Below are positions 24,503 to 33,780 of a DNA stretch of 64,000 nt, in pieces (the stretch's first letter is position 1; the number at the start of each line of letters is the position of its first letter). The notes below the pieces were generated by a model. It made no database searches and was not told the origin of the DNA. It saw only the letters and a program-made list of their open reading frames with translations. The position numbers and the translations under genes are program-made. Source of the DNA: an uncultured Lachnospiraceae bacterium (GTDB lineage Bacteria; Bacillota; Clostridia; Lachnospirales; Lachnospiraceae); assembly GCA_910579865.1 (NCBI GenBank), contig CAJTXA010000001.1, positions 186,001-250,000 of the forward strand, in the 5' to 3' direction.

Positions 24503-26554
24503 ATGGAATTTCAAGAATTAAATAATGCATTACTATCACATTTTAAAGAAATGGTAAAAAATAAAAAATACCTATTTTCGGTTGCTGTTGACAAGGATGA
24601 ATTATGGAATACCTATCTAGATAGTTTTCCAGCAAAAGCCAATCCAATCTATAAAGAACGCCGACAACATGACTGTAGCTGTTGCCGGCATTTTATAAAA
24701 ACAATGGGAAATGTCGTTGTAATTCAAAATAACCAGATGACAACGATTTGGGATTGCAAAGTCAAAAACTCTGTCTATCAAACAGTATTCGATGCACTCT
24801 CTGCTTTTGTAAAATCCCATCCTGTATCTGATATTTTTATTAGCAAATCAGAAAAAGTTGGTACTTCTGAAAACTATCAAATACTTGCAAACGGAACAAT
24901 TAAAAAATGGAATCATTTTTATTTCGAACTTCCAGAACAATTTGTAAATAAAACGAATCGTTCTATCGAAGATATCAAAGGTACGTTTCGAGATACCAAA
25001 CATGTATTTCAACGTTCTCTTGATGAAATCTCGGAAGATAGTTTACTGACTGTATTAGAATTAATTGATTCCAATACACTTTATAGGGGACAAGAATGGA
25101 AAAAAGCACTTACTGATTTTTTAAATTATAAAAAAAATTATCAGAAATTAACAACAGAGAAAGAAAAAAATCTTTTTTTATGGGAGGCTTCCGCAAAAGC
25201 AGGAATCGCAATTGGACGAATCCGAAATCACAGTATAGGAGCTTTGCTAATTCATATTAGTGAAGGAATGGATTTAGATACTGCAGTAAGAAAATATGAG
25301 CAAATTGTAGCTCCAACTAATTATAAACGTCCAAAGGCAATTTTTACAAAACAGATGTTGGAAGATGCCAAAAAGACTCTTATGGAATTAGGTTATCTTG
25401 ACTCTCTGAATCGAAGATATGCTACATTAGATGATATTACAATAAACAATATCTTATTTTCAAATAAAGATGCAGCAAAACGAATTTATGGTACAGAAGA
25501 TATCTTTGAAGAACTAGAGCGAGATGTTGTTTTAAATCCTAAAAAATTCTCACGTGTAGAAGAAATTCCAATTGAAAAATTTATTTCTGATATTCTTCCT
25601 ACTGCAAATGAAATCGAAATTTATTTTGAAAACAAACATCGAAGCAATATGGTATCCTTAATTGCGCCAGAAAAAAAAGACAGTAAAACTATGTTTAAAT
25701 GGAATAATAACTTTGGATGGGCCTATTCTGGAAACTTAACTGATAGTATGAAAGAACGTGTTAAGGCGGCTGGCGGCAGAGTAGATGGTGTATTGCGTTT
25801 TTCTATTCAGTGGAATGAAAGCGGAACAGATAACAGTGATTTAGATGCACACTGTATTGAACCAAATCAACATGAAATCTTTTTTAAAACAGATAAAAAA
25901 CCAAAAGTATCTGCACTTGGCGGTCAATTAGATGTGGATATTATACAACCAGGACATGCGATTGCAGTAGAAAATATTACTTGGCTCAATAAAGAGAAAA
26001 TGTTACCTGGTAAGTACCAATTCTTTGTTCACCAATATACCGATCGTGGAAATCAAGATGGCTTTCGAGCAGAAATTGAATTTGATGGACAAATTCATTC
26101 CTTTGATTATAAAAAAGGAATGAGAACTGGTGAAAATGTTTCTGTTGCTGATGTTTTATTAAAAGAGGATGGAACCTTTCAGATCAAAAATCATCTTTCC
26201 TCTACTACTTCTTCTATAGAAATTTGGCATTTACATACCAATCAATTTATTCCGGTTTCTGTTATTATGTATTCTCCTAACTATTGGGATGAGCAAAATG
26301 GAATCGGACATCGGCACTATTTTTTTATGTTAAAAGACTGTATCAATACCGAACAGCCAAATGGCTTTTACAATGAATTTTTAAAACCTGAACTTATCCA
26401 ACATAAAAGAGTTTTAGAAGCGCTTGGCTCCAAAATGAGAGTACAAGATGTAGAAGAACAACTTTCTGGACTAGGATTCTCTTCCACCAAACGAGAGGAA
26501 TTAGTTGTAAAAGTAAAAGGAAATACCGAACGAATTTTAAAAATAAAATTTTAA
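24503..26554 (+). CDS. phage-like protein with DUF2135-like C-terminal domain
   Basis: A 683-residue soluble protein. I recognise it only as a type seen in Firmicutes phages and genomes, without known function. The N-terminal part carries a cysteine cluster in HDCSCCRHFIK (about residue 54) followed by a beta-rich stretch; the middle is helical (KAGIAIGRIRNHSIGALLIHI, then NYKRPKAIFTKQML and RRYATLDDITINNILF). The C-terminal 270 residues resemble YfaP/DUF2135 proteins: SDLDAHCIEP, LGGQLDVDI, AVENITW and PGKYQFFVHQY. AGGAGG lies six bases before the ATG. It forms a unit with the next gene, 18 bases on. Confidence 0.6.
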   Translation: MEFQELNNALLSHFKEMVKNKKYLFSVAVDKDELWNTYLDSFPAKANPIYKERRQHDCSCCRHFIKTMGNVVVIQNNQMTTIWDCKVKNSVYQTVFDALSAFVKSHPVSDIFISKSEKVGTSENYQILANGTIKKWNHFYFELPEQFVNKTNRSIEDIKGTFRDTKHVFQRSLDEISEDSLLTVLELIDSNTLYRGQEWKKALTDFLNYKKNYQKLTTEKEKNLFLWEASAKAGIAIGRIRNHSIGALLIHISEGMDLDTAVRKYEQIVAPTNYKRPKAIFTKQMLEDAKKTLMELGYLDSLNRRYATLDDITINNILFSNKDAAKRIYGTEDIFEELERDVVLNPKKFSRVEEIPIEKFISDILPTANEIEIYFENKHRSNMVSLIAPEKKDSKTMFKWNNNFGWAYSGNLTDSMKERVKAAGGRVDGVLRFSIQWNESGTDNSDLDAHCIEPNQHEIFFKTDKKPKVSALGGQLDVDIIQPGHAIAVENITWLNKEKMLPGKYQFFVHQYTDRGNQDGFRAEIEFDGQIHSFDYKKGMRTGENVSVADVLLKEDGTFQIKNHLSSTTSSIEIWHLHTNQFIPVSVIMYSPNYWDEQNGIGHRHYFFMLKDCINTEQPNGFYNEFLKPELIQHKRVLEALGSKMRVQDVEEQLSGLGFSSTKREELVVKVKGNTERILKIKF

Positions 26555-26572
26555 TAGAAAAGGAGCAGTTCT

Positions 26573-26965
26573 ATGGCAGTAGAAAATATTTTCGAATATG
26601 CAACAAGACATAAAGTACGATTCCCATTCAAAGGAAATCTTTCCGTAGAAGATTTGTGGGATTTACGAGTAGAAGACTTAGATCAAATCTTTAAAACTCT
26701 TCATACCAAACAAAAGCAATCACAAGAAGAAAGCCTTTTAAATACAAAAAATAAAGAAGAAGAATTGATCGATATACAAATTGCTATTATTAAATATATT
26801 GTAGTAGTCAAACTTGCAGAAAAAGAAGCGCAAAAAAAAGCCGCAGAAAACAAGGCAAAAAAACAAAAAATTATGGCAATTATGGCTGCAAGAGATGAAA
26901 AAGCTTTAGAAAATTCTTCCGATGAAGAATTGAGAAGAATGTTAGAAGAACTTGGAGAATCATAA
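26573..26965 (+). CDS. phage-like small helical protein, partner of the preceding gene
   Basis: A 130-residue, mainly helical protein. The start (IFEYATRHKVRFPFKGNLSVEDLWDLRVEDLDQIFKTL) is a conserved pattern I associate with phage-encoded small proteins of unknown function; the rest is a Lys/Glu/Ala-rich coiled coil and an acidic end. No membrane segment. AAGGAG lies eight bases before the ATG. Gene order with the 683-residue protein is likely conserved, but no tail, capsid, integrase or terminase genes adjoin, so this is not a recognisable prophage. Confidence 0.55.
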   Translation: MAVENIFEYATRHKVRFPFKGNLSVEDLWDLRVEDLDQIFKTLHTKQKQSQEESLLNTKNKEEELIDIQIAIIKYIVVVKLAEKEAQKKAAENKAKKQKIMAIMAARDEKALENSSDEELRRMLEELGES

Positions 26966-26986
26966 ATATTAAAACAAGATCAAATA

Positions 26987-27026
26987 GGGCTGTTCCATTA
27001 AATTCCACTTTTTAATGGAACAGCCC
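26987..27026. terminator. terminator between convergent accessory units
   Basis: GGGCTGTTCCATTAAA pairs with TTTAATGGAACAGCCC, a perfect stem of about 16 bp with a short loop. There is no long T run, but its position between convergent transcripts supports a shared terminator. Confidence 0.7.
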
Positions 27027-27070
27027 TGCTCTTAAACAATATTTTCTCTGATAACATACAAACATATTTC

Positions 27071-27913
27071 CTATTTTGATATAAGAGGAAGAACGTCTAT
27101 CAAAAATCGAAATGGTGGTTCTGTATTGTAATAAGATAATTTAGGAAAAATATCTTGAATATCCGTATATGCAATAATAGGCTTTCCTAACATATAGCCT
27201 GTATACTTATACCAATCTCCTTTTAAAAAATCTTCACAAATTTCGTCTAATCCTAATTCCTTTAATTCATGCAACAACTTTGTTACCTCAATATCCTTTA
27301 ATCCAAGAGCTAATAATTTCATAATATGTAAAAAAATAGTTAGAGAAGAATCTCCTTCTCCTGCAGAATACCACATTTCATGTATAGTAATACTACTTTT
27401 TAAAATATCTATATATCTTTGCCGACTAGCAAATGTGTCATTTAATAGTTCCATATATTCCCTTAAATAATAAGTTTCTACATAAAACTTATAAAAATAG
27501 CAAAACATTCTATCATTTAACATTTCCACATAATCTTGTGCTGTTTTATCGACTTGTTCTTTATCTACAATCCTATCTAAATGCACATCAGGATAATGTA
27601 ACATCGCCTGAGCAAATAAATAAATTGCTATCCACTTCCAATTATCATCCTCTATCCCCATAGCATCCATAAAACTCTTTTGATTCGTTTTTCCTGAAAT
27701 AGATTTCAAAAATGCATTTTGAAAATCTAAATCAAATTTACAACGTTCTCCTATTTCTTTTAAATCAGATGCGACTTTATCCATTAATGTTTTTTGAATG
27801 ATCTCTCCTACCAAATGAATTCCCCGCACTTCTGTTATATAGCATTTTAATAGCACTTCATTGACATCTTCTTTTTTCAACTGTTCTAACAACGTTCTAT
27901 TTTCATCAGGCAC
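27071..27913 (-). CDS. helical hypothetical protein, partner of the 799-aa membrane protein
   Basis: A 281-residue, acidic, largely helical soluble protein with no family I recognise. It has no signal peptide and no membrane segment; conspicuous features are clusters of aromatic residues (FCYFYKFYVETYYLREY about residue 140). The start is taken as GTG at 27913, because GGAGG lies nine bases upstream; a TTG two codons earlier is too close. The first eight bases overlap the end of the upstream gene, so the two are translationally coupled, which suggests a complex or a toxin-immunity type relation. Function unknown. Confidence 0.6.
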   Translation of the reverse strand: MPDENRTLLEQLKKEDVNEVLLKCYITEVRGIHLVGEIIQKTLMDKVASDLKEIGERCKFDLDFQNAFLKSISGKTNQKSFMDAMGIEDDNWKWIAIYLFAQAMLHYPDVHLDRIVDKEQVDKTAQDYVEMLNDRMFCYFYKFYVETYYLREYMELLNDTFASRQRYIDILKSSITIHEMWYSAGEGDSSLTIFLHIMKLLALGLKDIEVTKLLHELKELGLDEICEDFLKGDWYKYTGYMLGKPIIAYTDIQDIFPKLSYYNTEPPFRFLIDVLPLISK

Positions 27914-30305
27914 AAACAAATCCCTCCTTTTTCAATGGTCCATTTACAAAACTTTCTACTGGATCAGCAGGTGGCGTTGGTTCGTGAAAGAGATTCCAAA
28001 CCATCTGAAATAAAGCTACTACTACTCCAATTACTGCTACAGCAATTCCAACTGGTCCAGCCCATCCAAAAGAAGCTAGACTTAATCCAATAAATAACAC
28101 ATCTAATGCAGAAAAAGCAATATTAATTGATTCAAATACAATATTAAATGTGTCTCCTGTCTTTATCGCTTTATCTAATAGGAAAGAAGAAACAATAATT
28201 GCACAAACAGCCATTGCTGGTCCTAATCTTGTCTTCATAAATTCTGTTGCATTTCTCCCAAATATTTTCGTAGCCATATTTTCTATTGGAACTCCTTCCT
28301 TAGAAAACCATTGTGTGAATTTCCCACAAAACTCTGCCATGTTTTCACTTACTCCGCCAATTTTTTCTATAAACCAGGTACCAAGTCTCGTTTCTAAAAA
28401 AGACTCCATTCCTTTCACAAGTAAAGAAACTGATACAATTGAAAGAGAAATATCCTCTATTGGAGTCAAAATTTTCCCACCATCTACAAATAAATAGATC
28501 ACTACTCCCAAACATGCTGTATACATTAAAACCTTAAAACATTTCTTTATGCTATCCAAAACTACTTTTCCAAAAGAAGCCTTTGTTAATTCTTCCAAAA
28601 CATTTTTATCAATTACATCTTCCACTAAATCAATGATACGCACTTCTTTACTTTCTGGTATTTCAGCAGCTTTTGTGGCAATCGCACTGATAAAAGCTTC
28701 TGCCAATGTTGTAATATCATCATAAAGATTAATCACCTTAGAAAGTGTTTCCTGCAATTCTTTTACATTTTCCTTTGCTAATTCTTCCTCAATTTTTTCT
28801 ATATTTCCTTCTTTTAAATTTACAATTGCATCAATTAAAAGCTTTTTAAACTGTTCTTTATATTCATCATTCCACTGCATTTGTTGTGCCGAAATATTTA
28901 ATACTGTAGAAAATAAAGTAGAAACTACATGTTGATTTTTTTGTTTCTTTTCACCTGTATTATCTAAAATACAAAGTTTTGTATAATATTCATATATTCT
29001 AGATTTTACATTTGAAAAACTTTGGCTCGCAATTTGTAATCTCCAGATATTAATATATCCTGGACTAATAATATAATTATATAATTTATCATGCCACTCT
29101 GCTCCCTTTTCCAAATAAGGCTGAATGGAAAACACTCGATTTCGATAGCCACATAAATAAAGTTCAGAGGATTGTTCTGCAAATTCTTTTTCTTTTCCTG
29201 AATTTTCCCATGTCTGCTTAATTTTATCAATATTAATCTTCCTTACTGCTTGTTTTTGTCGATCATAACTAGAATTATTAAACGAATGATGCAACAATTG
29301 TCCTAAATTCATAATTGACTTTTTACGATAAAAATCCTTATGTGCATCCTTCACTTTTTGCACATCATTTGGAATCTCTCTCTTACTAGTAAAAAACTCT
29401 GATAAATAAGTATCATCTAACGAATTAATTAAAATATCTTGAAAATAAGATCCTGCCTGTTCCTGAGCAACATCTACTACTATCGTTTTCCCACCATCTT
29501 GTATCTCTTCAATAGGCGATATATTCAATAAATCCTGTAAGCTTGTTCCAGATACAAGCTCATCTTCCTCTCTTAGTTTGGAAGACAACCTATTATAATG
29601 ATACACCTTATCTAATCCTTTTTGATCAATGGATTGATAATAGTCATAACCTGGCTGTAAACAATTTTGACTTTCTAGAGTAGCAGTTCCATTCCACTTC
29701 TGTTCTTTTTCTCCATCAAAATAAATTCCTGTAAAACTTGTTCCTGTATAATCCACCACAATCTGAAAGGTACGTTTATCTTCCATTAACCCTGTTGCTT
29801 TTGTTTTTTCAATTGTTGTTTCCCATGTTTGATGATCAACATTTGTAACAGTTGTACAATTTGAAATATCTTCTCCTTCCAATTTATAAATTTGTTCCAA
29901 AATTTCTCCTTGCCACCTTGTCCCCATCTCCAAAACAGGGCCTTCTTGTTTTGAGCCATCTTCTGCTGTTAAAACCGTTTGAAATGACATCATACAAGTA
30001 TTTCCTCGAATCTGTGTTACTGTCCCATCCACATTTGACAAAGAACCTATAAAGGCATTGCTCATCTGTGTAAAATATAAAATACCAGATTTATGCAACT
30101 CTCCTTTTCCAAAACTATAGCGAATGGTATGATCCAAAGCGTTGTAATTAACATGATAAAGCTTTATATCATTGCAAAACATAGTATTCTCAAAAATAGC
30201 AATTGTCCCTTTCTCTACCCATTCACTCTTTTGGTATTCCTGAAAATAAAATAATTTATTATGTAACAATTTGACTGCTGATAATTCTGCTGATTTTGTT
30301 AACAT
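27906..30305 (-). CDS. large hypothetical protein with C-terminal membrane domain, toxin-like layout
   Basis: A 799-residue protein that I do not recognise. Residues 1-240 are beta-rich, with two similar-looking ligand-binding-like segments (LYFTQMSNAFIGSLSNVDGT and VVDYTGTSFTGIYFDGE). Residues about 300-590 are helical and charged. The last about 200 residues hold four or five hydrophobic segments, including MYTACLGVVIYLFVDGG and a glycine-rich GWAGPVGIAVAVIGVVVALF, followed by a short polar tail. There is no N-terminal signal. Beta head, helical stalk and a late hydrophobic domain recall pore-forming proteins, but that is only an analogy. AAGGAGGA lies before the ATG. Confidence 0.6.
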   Translation of the reverse strand: MLTKSAELSAVKLLHNKLFYFQEYQKSEWVEKGTIAIFENTMFCNDIKLYHVNYNALDHTIRYSFGKGELHKSGILYFTQMSNAFIGSLSNVDGTVTQIRGNTCMMSFQTVLTAEDGSKQEGPVLEMGTRWQGEILEQIYKLEGEDISNCTTVTNVDHQTWETTIEKTKATGLMEDKRTFQIVVDYTGTSFTGIYFDGEKEQKWNGTATLESQNCLQPGYDYYQSIDQKGLDKVYHYNRLSSKLREEDELVSGTSLQDLLNISPIEEIQDGGKTIVVDVAQEQAGSYFQDILINSLDDTYLSEFFTSKREIPNDVQKVKDAHKDFYRKKSIMNLGQLLHHSFNNSSYDRQKQAVRKINIDKIKQTWENSGKEKEFAEQSSELYLCGYRNRVFSIQPYLEKGAEWHDKLYNYIISPGYINIWRLQIASQSFSNVKSRIYEYYTKLCILDNTGEKKQKNQHVVSTLFSTVLNISAQQMQWNDEYKEQFKKLLIDAIVNLKEGNIEKIEEELAKENVKELQETLSKVINLYDDITTLAEAFISAIATKAAEIPESKEVRIIDLVEDVIDKNVLEELTKASFGKVVLDSIKKCFKVLMYTACLGVVIYLFVDGGKILTPIEDISLSIVSVSLLVKGMESFLETRLGTWFIEKIGGVSENMAEFCGKFTQWFSKEGVPIENMATKIFGRNATEFMKTRLGPAMAVCAIIVSSFLLDKAIKTGDTFNIVFESINIAFSALDVLFIGLSLASFGWAGPVGIAVAVIGVVVALFQMVWNLFHEPTPPADPVESFVNGPLKKEGFVCA

Positions 30306-30396
30306 TTTTATCCTCCTTTTCTTACTCTATTAAAATCACACTTCTTCTTGTTTAATATGAATACAACTTTTTTTGCAAATATTTCCATTTAACTTT

Positions 30397-30425
30397 AATA
30401 TAACATATTATAATATACACAACAA
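30397..30425 (-). promoter_or_regulatory. possible promoter of the membrane-protein pair
   Basis: TTGTTG (30425-30420) and TATATT (30402-30397), 17 bases apart, lie about 90 bases before the ATG. The region to 30550 is AT-rich and otherwise holds nothing that I can support. Confidence 0.4.
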
Positions 30426-30552
30426 GAAATAATATTTTATCTTGTATATAAATGTTACTATTATTAAAAAACTTTCTCTATTCTATATTGTAAAAATTCG
30501 GATAAAACAGTTGTTATAAATTATTTTTATTTCTTTCTATCATCCAACAAAA

Positions 30553-30594
30553 TAAGAGATGCTTCATTAGAAAAAACCATAGAAACATCTCTTA
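30553..30594 (-). terminator. terminator after the GGGtGRT gene
   Basis: TAAGAGATG and CATCTCTTA form a perfect 9-bp stem with a 24-base loop, followed on the - strand by TTTTG, 56 bases past the stop. Confidence 0.6.
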
Positions 30595-30649
30595 CAATTT
30601 CAGTACTTTTAATTTAACACTTCTAAAACCCTTAAAAATACGTTATCTC

Positions 30650-31660
30650 TTAAAATTTACCAGCCTTAGCAGCTTCCTCAATACTTACTGCTACAGCTAC
30701 AGTTGCACCAACCATAGGATTATTTCCCATTCCAATTAATCCCATCATTTCCACATGAGCTGGAACAGAAGAAGAACCCGCAAACTGTGCATCAGAATGC
30801 ATACGTCCCATTGTATCAGTCATACCATAAGAAGCAGGGCCTGCTGCCATATTATCTGGATGAAGGGTTCTTCCTGTACCACCACCAGATGCTACTGAAA
30901 AATACTTTTTGCCTTTTTCTACACATTCCTTCTTATAAGTACCTGCAACTGGATGTTGGAATCTAGTTGGATTTGTAGAATTTCCTGTAATAGAAACATC
31001 TACCCCTTCTTTCCACATAATTGCCACACCTTCTGTTACATCATTTGCACCATAGCAGTTTACTTTTGCACGAAGTCCTTCCGAATATGGTTTTCTGTAA
31101 ACTTCCTTTACTTCTCCTGTATGATAATCCATCTCTGTTTCTACATAAGTAAAACCATTAATTCTAGAAATAATCTGTGCTGCATCCTTTCCAAGTCCAT
31201 TTAAAATTACTCTTAATGGTTTTTGGCGAACTTTATTTGCTTTCTCAGCAATACCAATTGCACCTTCTGCTGCTGCAAAAGATTCATGTCCTGCCAAAAA
31301 GCAGAAACAGTCTGTCTCTTCTTCCAAAAGCATCTTTCCTAAATTGCCATGTCCCAAACCAACTTTTCTTTGATCCGCAACAGAACCTGGAATACAAAAT
31401 GCCTGTAATCCTTCTCCAATCGCTGCTGCTGCATCTGCTGCTTTCTTACAATCTTTTTTAATTGCAATTGCAGCGCCTACTGTATAAGCCCAACATGCAT
31501 TTTCAAAGCAGATTGGTTGAATTGCCTTTACTTGTGCATATACATCCAAACCTGCATCCTTTGTAATCTTTTCTGCTTCCTCAATTGAAGCAATACCATA
31601 GCCGTTTAAAACAGAATTGATTTTATCAATTCTTCTTTCATATGATTCAAATAAAGCCAT
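30650..31660 (-). CDS. GGGtGRT family protein
   Basis: A 336-residue soluble protein named for the motif seen here as ASGGGTGRTLHP (about residues 268-280). Other conserved-looking parts are GLGHGNLGKML, FLAGHESFAAAEGAIGIAEK and GLGKDAAQIISRI. The family is common in anaerobic Clostridia, Bacteroidetes and Fusobacteria and is regularly found next to an Fe-S scaffold-like protein, as here (17 bases apart), but its function is not established. AGGGAGG precedes the ATG. Cysteines are few, so it probably does not itself carry a large cluster. Confidence 0.9.
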   Translation of the reverse strand: MALFESYERRIDKINSVLNGYGIASIEEAEKITKDAGLDVYAQVKAIQPICFENACWAYTVGAAIAIKKDCKKAADAAAAIGEGLQAFCIPGSVADQRKVGLGHGNLGKMLLEEETDCFCFLAGHESFAAAEGAIGIAEKANKVRQKPLRVILNGLGKDAAQIISRINGFTYVETEMDYHTGEVKEVYRKPYSEGLRAKVNCYGANDVTEGVAIMWKEGVDVSITGNSTNPTRFQHPVAGTYKKECVEKGKKYFSVASGGGTGRTLHPDNMAAGPASYGMTDTMGRMHSDAQFAGSSSVPAHVEMMGLIGMGNNPMVGATVAVAVSIEEAAKAGKF

Positions 31661-31677
31661 TGTGATGTCCTCCCTTA

Positions 31678-32379
31678 CTAAACTTCTTTATCTGTTCTAG
31701 GATCGATGATCTTAACAGCATCAGCCACACGTCCATACTGTCCAGATGCTTTTTCGTAAGCAGTGGTAGGATCATCACCCTTCTTAATGAAGTCTGTCAT
31801 CTTTCCTAGGCTTACAAACTGATAGCCAATAATCTGATTTTCCTCATCAAGAGCAATACCTGTTACATAGCCTTCTGCCATTTCCAGATAACGTGGTCCT
31901 TTTTGAAGTGTTCCATACATTGTACCAACCTGAGAACGAAGTCCTTTTCCCAAATCTTCCAGACCAGCACCAACTGGAAGTCCTTCCTCAGAAAATGCAG
32001 ACTGTGTTCTTCCATAAACAATCTGTAAGAATAACTCTCTCATAGCAGTATTGATTGCATCACATACCAAGTCTGTATTCAAAGCTTCCATAACCGTTAA
32101 ACCTGGCAGTATCTCAGCTGCCATAGCTGCAGAGTGTGTCATACCGGAGCATCCAATTGTTTCCACTAATGCTTCCTGAATAATTCCTTCTTTCACATTT
32201 AATGTCAGCTTACAAGCACCCTGCTGTGGTGCACACCAGCCAATTCCATGTGTTAAACCGGAAATATCCTTTACCTCCTTATTCTTGATCCATTTTCCTT
32301 CTGTAGGAACTGGAGCAGCGCCATGATGAACGCCCTGTGCCACTGGACACATTCTTTCTACTTCTTGTGAAATAATCAT
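31678..32379 (-). CDS. iron-sulfur cluster assembly scaffold (NifU/IscU-like) protein
   Basis: A 233-residue protein with an IscU/NifU-N type fold: the cluster-ligand positions appear as GWCAPQQGACK and ETIGCSGMTHSAA. It is the partner of the GGGtGRT protein and probably works with it in an unknown Fe-S related process; it differs from ordinary IscU in length and in its C-terminal part (YQFVSLGKMTDFIKKG). The ATG at 32379 has AAGGAG eight bases upstream; the 12 codons before it in frame are not used. Confidence 0.87.
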   Translation of the reverse strand: MIISQEVERMCPVAQGVHHGAAPVPTEGKWIKNKEVKDISGLTHGIGWCAPQQGACKLTLNVKEGIIQEALVETIGCSGMTHSAAMAAEILPGLTVMEALNTDLVCDAINTAMRELFLQIVYGRTQSAFSEEGLPVGAGLEDLGKGLRSQVGTMYGTLQKGPRYLEMAEGYVTGIALDEENQIIGYQFVSLGKMTDFIKKGDDPTTAYEKASGQYGRVADAVKIIDPRTDKEV

Positions 32380-32512
32380 TTTAGTACTCCTTTCAAAGAT
32401 ATGTAATTCATACATTGTGCAGATGTAAATGATAAAAATTTAACATCACACTCTTTTGTTATTTTCTCATAAAATGACAAAATAGTCTAGTGTTTTTTTA
32501 CTTTCTTTTCAA

Positions 32513-32559
32513 TAAAAAAATTATCCTATATAAGTAACTTATATAGAATAATTTTTTTA
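32513..32559 (-). terminator. terminator between asd and the scaffold gene
   Basis: AATTATTCTATATAAG and CTTATATAGGATAATT pair over about 16 bases around a three-base loop on the - strand, followed by seven Ts. It follows the asd stop directly and so separates it from the Fe-S scaffold gene. Confidence 0.85.
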
Positions 32560-32566
32560 TCTTACT

Positions 32567-33652
32567 TTATTTTTCTGTAATATATCCTTTTGCTTTCAAT
32601 AATTCTGCACAAAGAATTGCTCCTCCAGCTGCACCTCGTACCGTATTATGTGATAAACCTACAAACTTCCAGTCATACACACTATCCTCACGAATTCGTC
32701 CAATTGAAACTCCCATTCCATTTTCATAATTTACATCCATCGTTACCTGTGGCCGATTGTCTTCCTCTAAATATTGGATCATCTGTTTTGGCGCACTAGG
32801 AAGATTCAATTCCTGTGGAAGCCCTTTAAAATTGACTAATTTTTCTATTAACTGTGCTTTTGTCACTGTCTTTTTAAATTTTACAAATACGGCTGCCGTA
32901 TGTCCATCTAAAACTGGCACACGGATACATTGACAAGTAATCTTAGGCCCCATTGCTTTTTGAATAATTCCATCTTCCATCTTGCCCCAAAGTCTTAAAG
33001 GCTCTTGTTCACTCTTTTCTTCTTCTCCGCCAATATAAGGAATAATATTTCCTTCCATTTCTGGCCAATCTTTGAATGTTTTCCCTGCACCAGAAATAGC
33101 TTGATAAGTAGTAGCAACTACTTCATATGGTTCAAACTCTTTCCACGCTGTCAATACTGGTGCATAGCTTTGAATTGAACAGTTTGGTTTTACTGCAATA
33201 AATCCACGCTTTGTACCAAGCCGTTCCCTTTGAAATGGAATCACATCAAAATGTTCTGGATTAATCTCTGGCACTACCATTGGTACATCTGGTGTCCATC
33301 TATGTGCACTATTATTTGAAACTACTGGTGTTTCTGTCTTTGCATACCTCTCTTCAATCGCTCTAATCTCTTCTTTTGTCATATCTACAGCAGAAAATAC
33401 AAAATCAACTGTAGCAGCAACCTTCTCTACCTCATTTACATTCATAACAATCAAGTTTTTTACTGCTTCTGGTATTGGTGTTGTCATTTTCCAACGTTCT
33501 CCTACCGCCTCTTGATAGGTCTTTCCTTCACTTCTTGGACTTGCCGCTACTGTTACTACTTCAAACCAAGGATGATTTTCCAACAATGCAATAAAACGCT
33601 GTCCCACCATCCCAGTTGCTCCTAAAATTCCAACTTTTAATTTCTGTTCCAT
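32567..33652 (-). CDS. asd: aspartate-semialdehyde dehydrogenase
   Basis: NADPH-dependent enzyme that reduces aspartyl phosphate to the semialdehyde, the branch point to lysine/diaminopimelate, threonine and methionine. The start KVGILGATGMVGQRFIALLENHPWF, the catalytic cysteine in VKPNCSIQSY and YQAISGAGKTF identify the archaeal/fungal-like Asd subgroup common in Clostridia, 361 residues long. The ATG at 33652 is preceded by GAGGTG at six bases; 18 in-frame codons upstream are not used. It is a single-gene unit ended by a strong terminator. Confidence 0.95.
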   Translation of the reverse strand: MEQKLKVGILGATGMVGQRFIALLENHPWFEVVTVAASPRSEGKTYQEAVGERWKMTTPIPEAVKNLIVMNVNEVEKVAATVDFVFSAVDMTKEEIRAIEERYAKTETPVVSNNSAHRWTPDVPMVVPEINPEHFDVIPFQRERLGTKRGFIAVKPNCSIQSYAPVLTAWKEFEPYEVVATTYQAISGAGKTFKDWPEMEGNIIPYIGGEEEKSEQEPLRLWGKMEDGIIQKAMGPKITCQCIRVPVLDGHTAAVFVKFKKTVTKAQLIEKLVNFKGLPQELNLPSAPKQMIQYLEEDNRPQVTMDVNYENGMGVSIGRIREDSVYDWKFVGLSHNTVRGAAGGAILCAELLKAKGYITEK

Positions 33653-33780
33653 TTTATTCACCTCATATATTTCCTTTATACTAATTTGTTTTTCTCTCGC
33701 GGACATTTGTATGTCATTAACATATCGTACATCAGAAAATGAAATTCGTCAACACTTTTTTCTAAAACTTTCTTTTTTTC

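Noticed and set aside
24503..26965. Full prophage
   Set aside because: Only two phage-like genes; no integrase, terminase, portal, capsid, tail, lysis genes or att repeats are visible.
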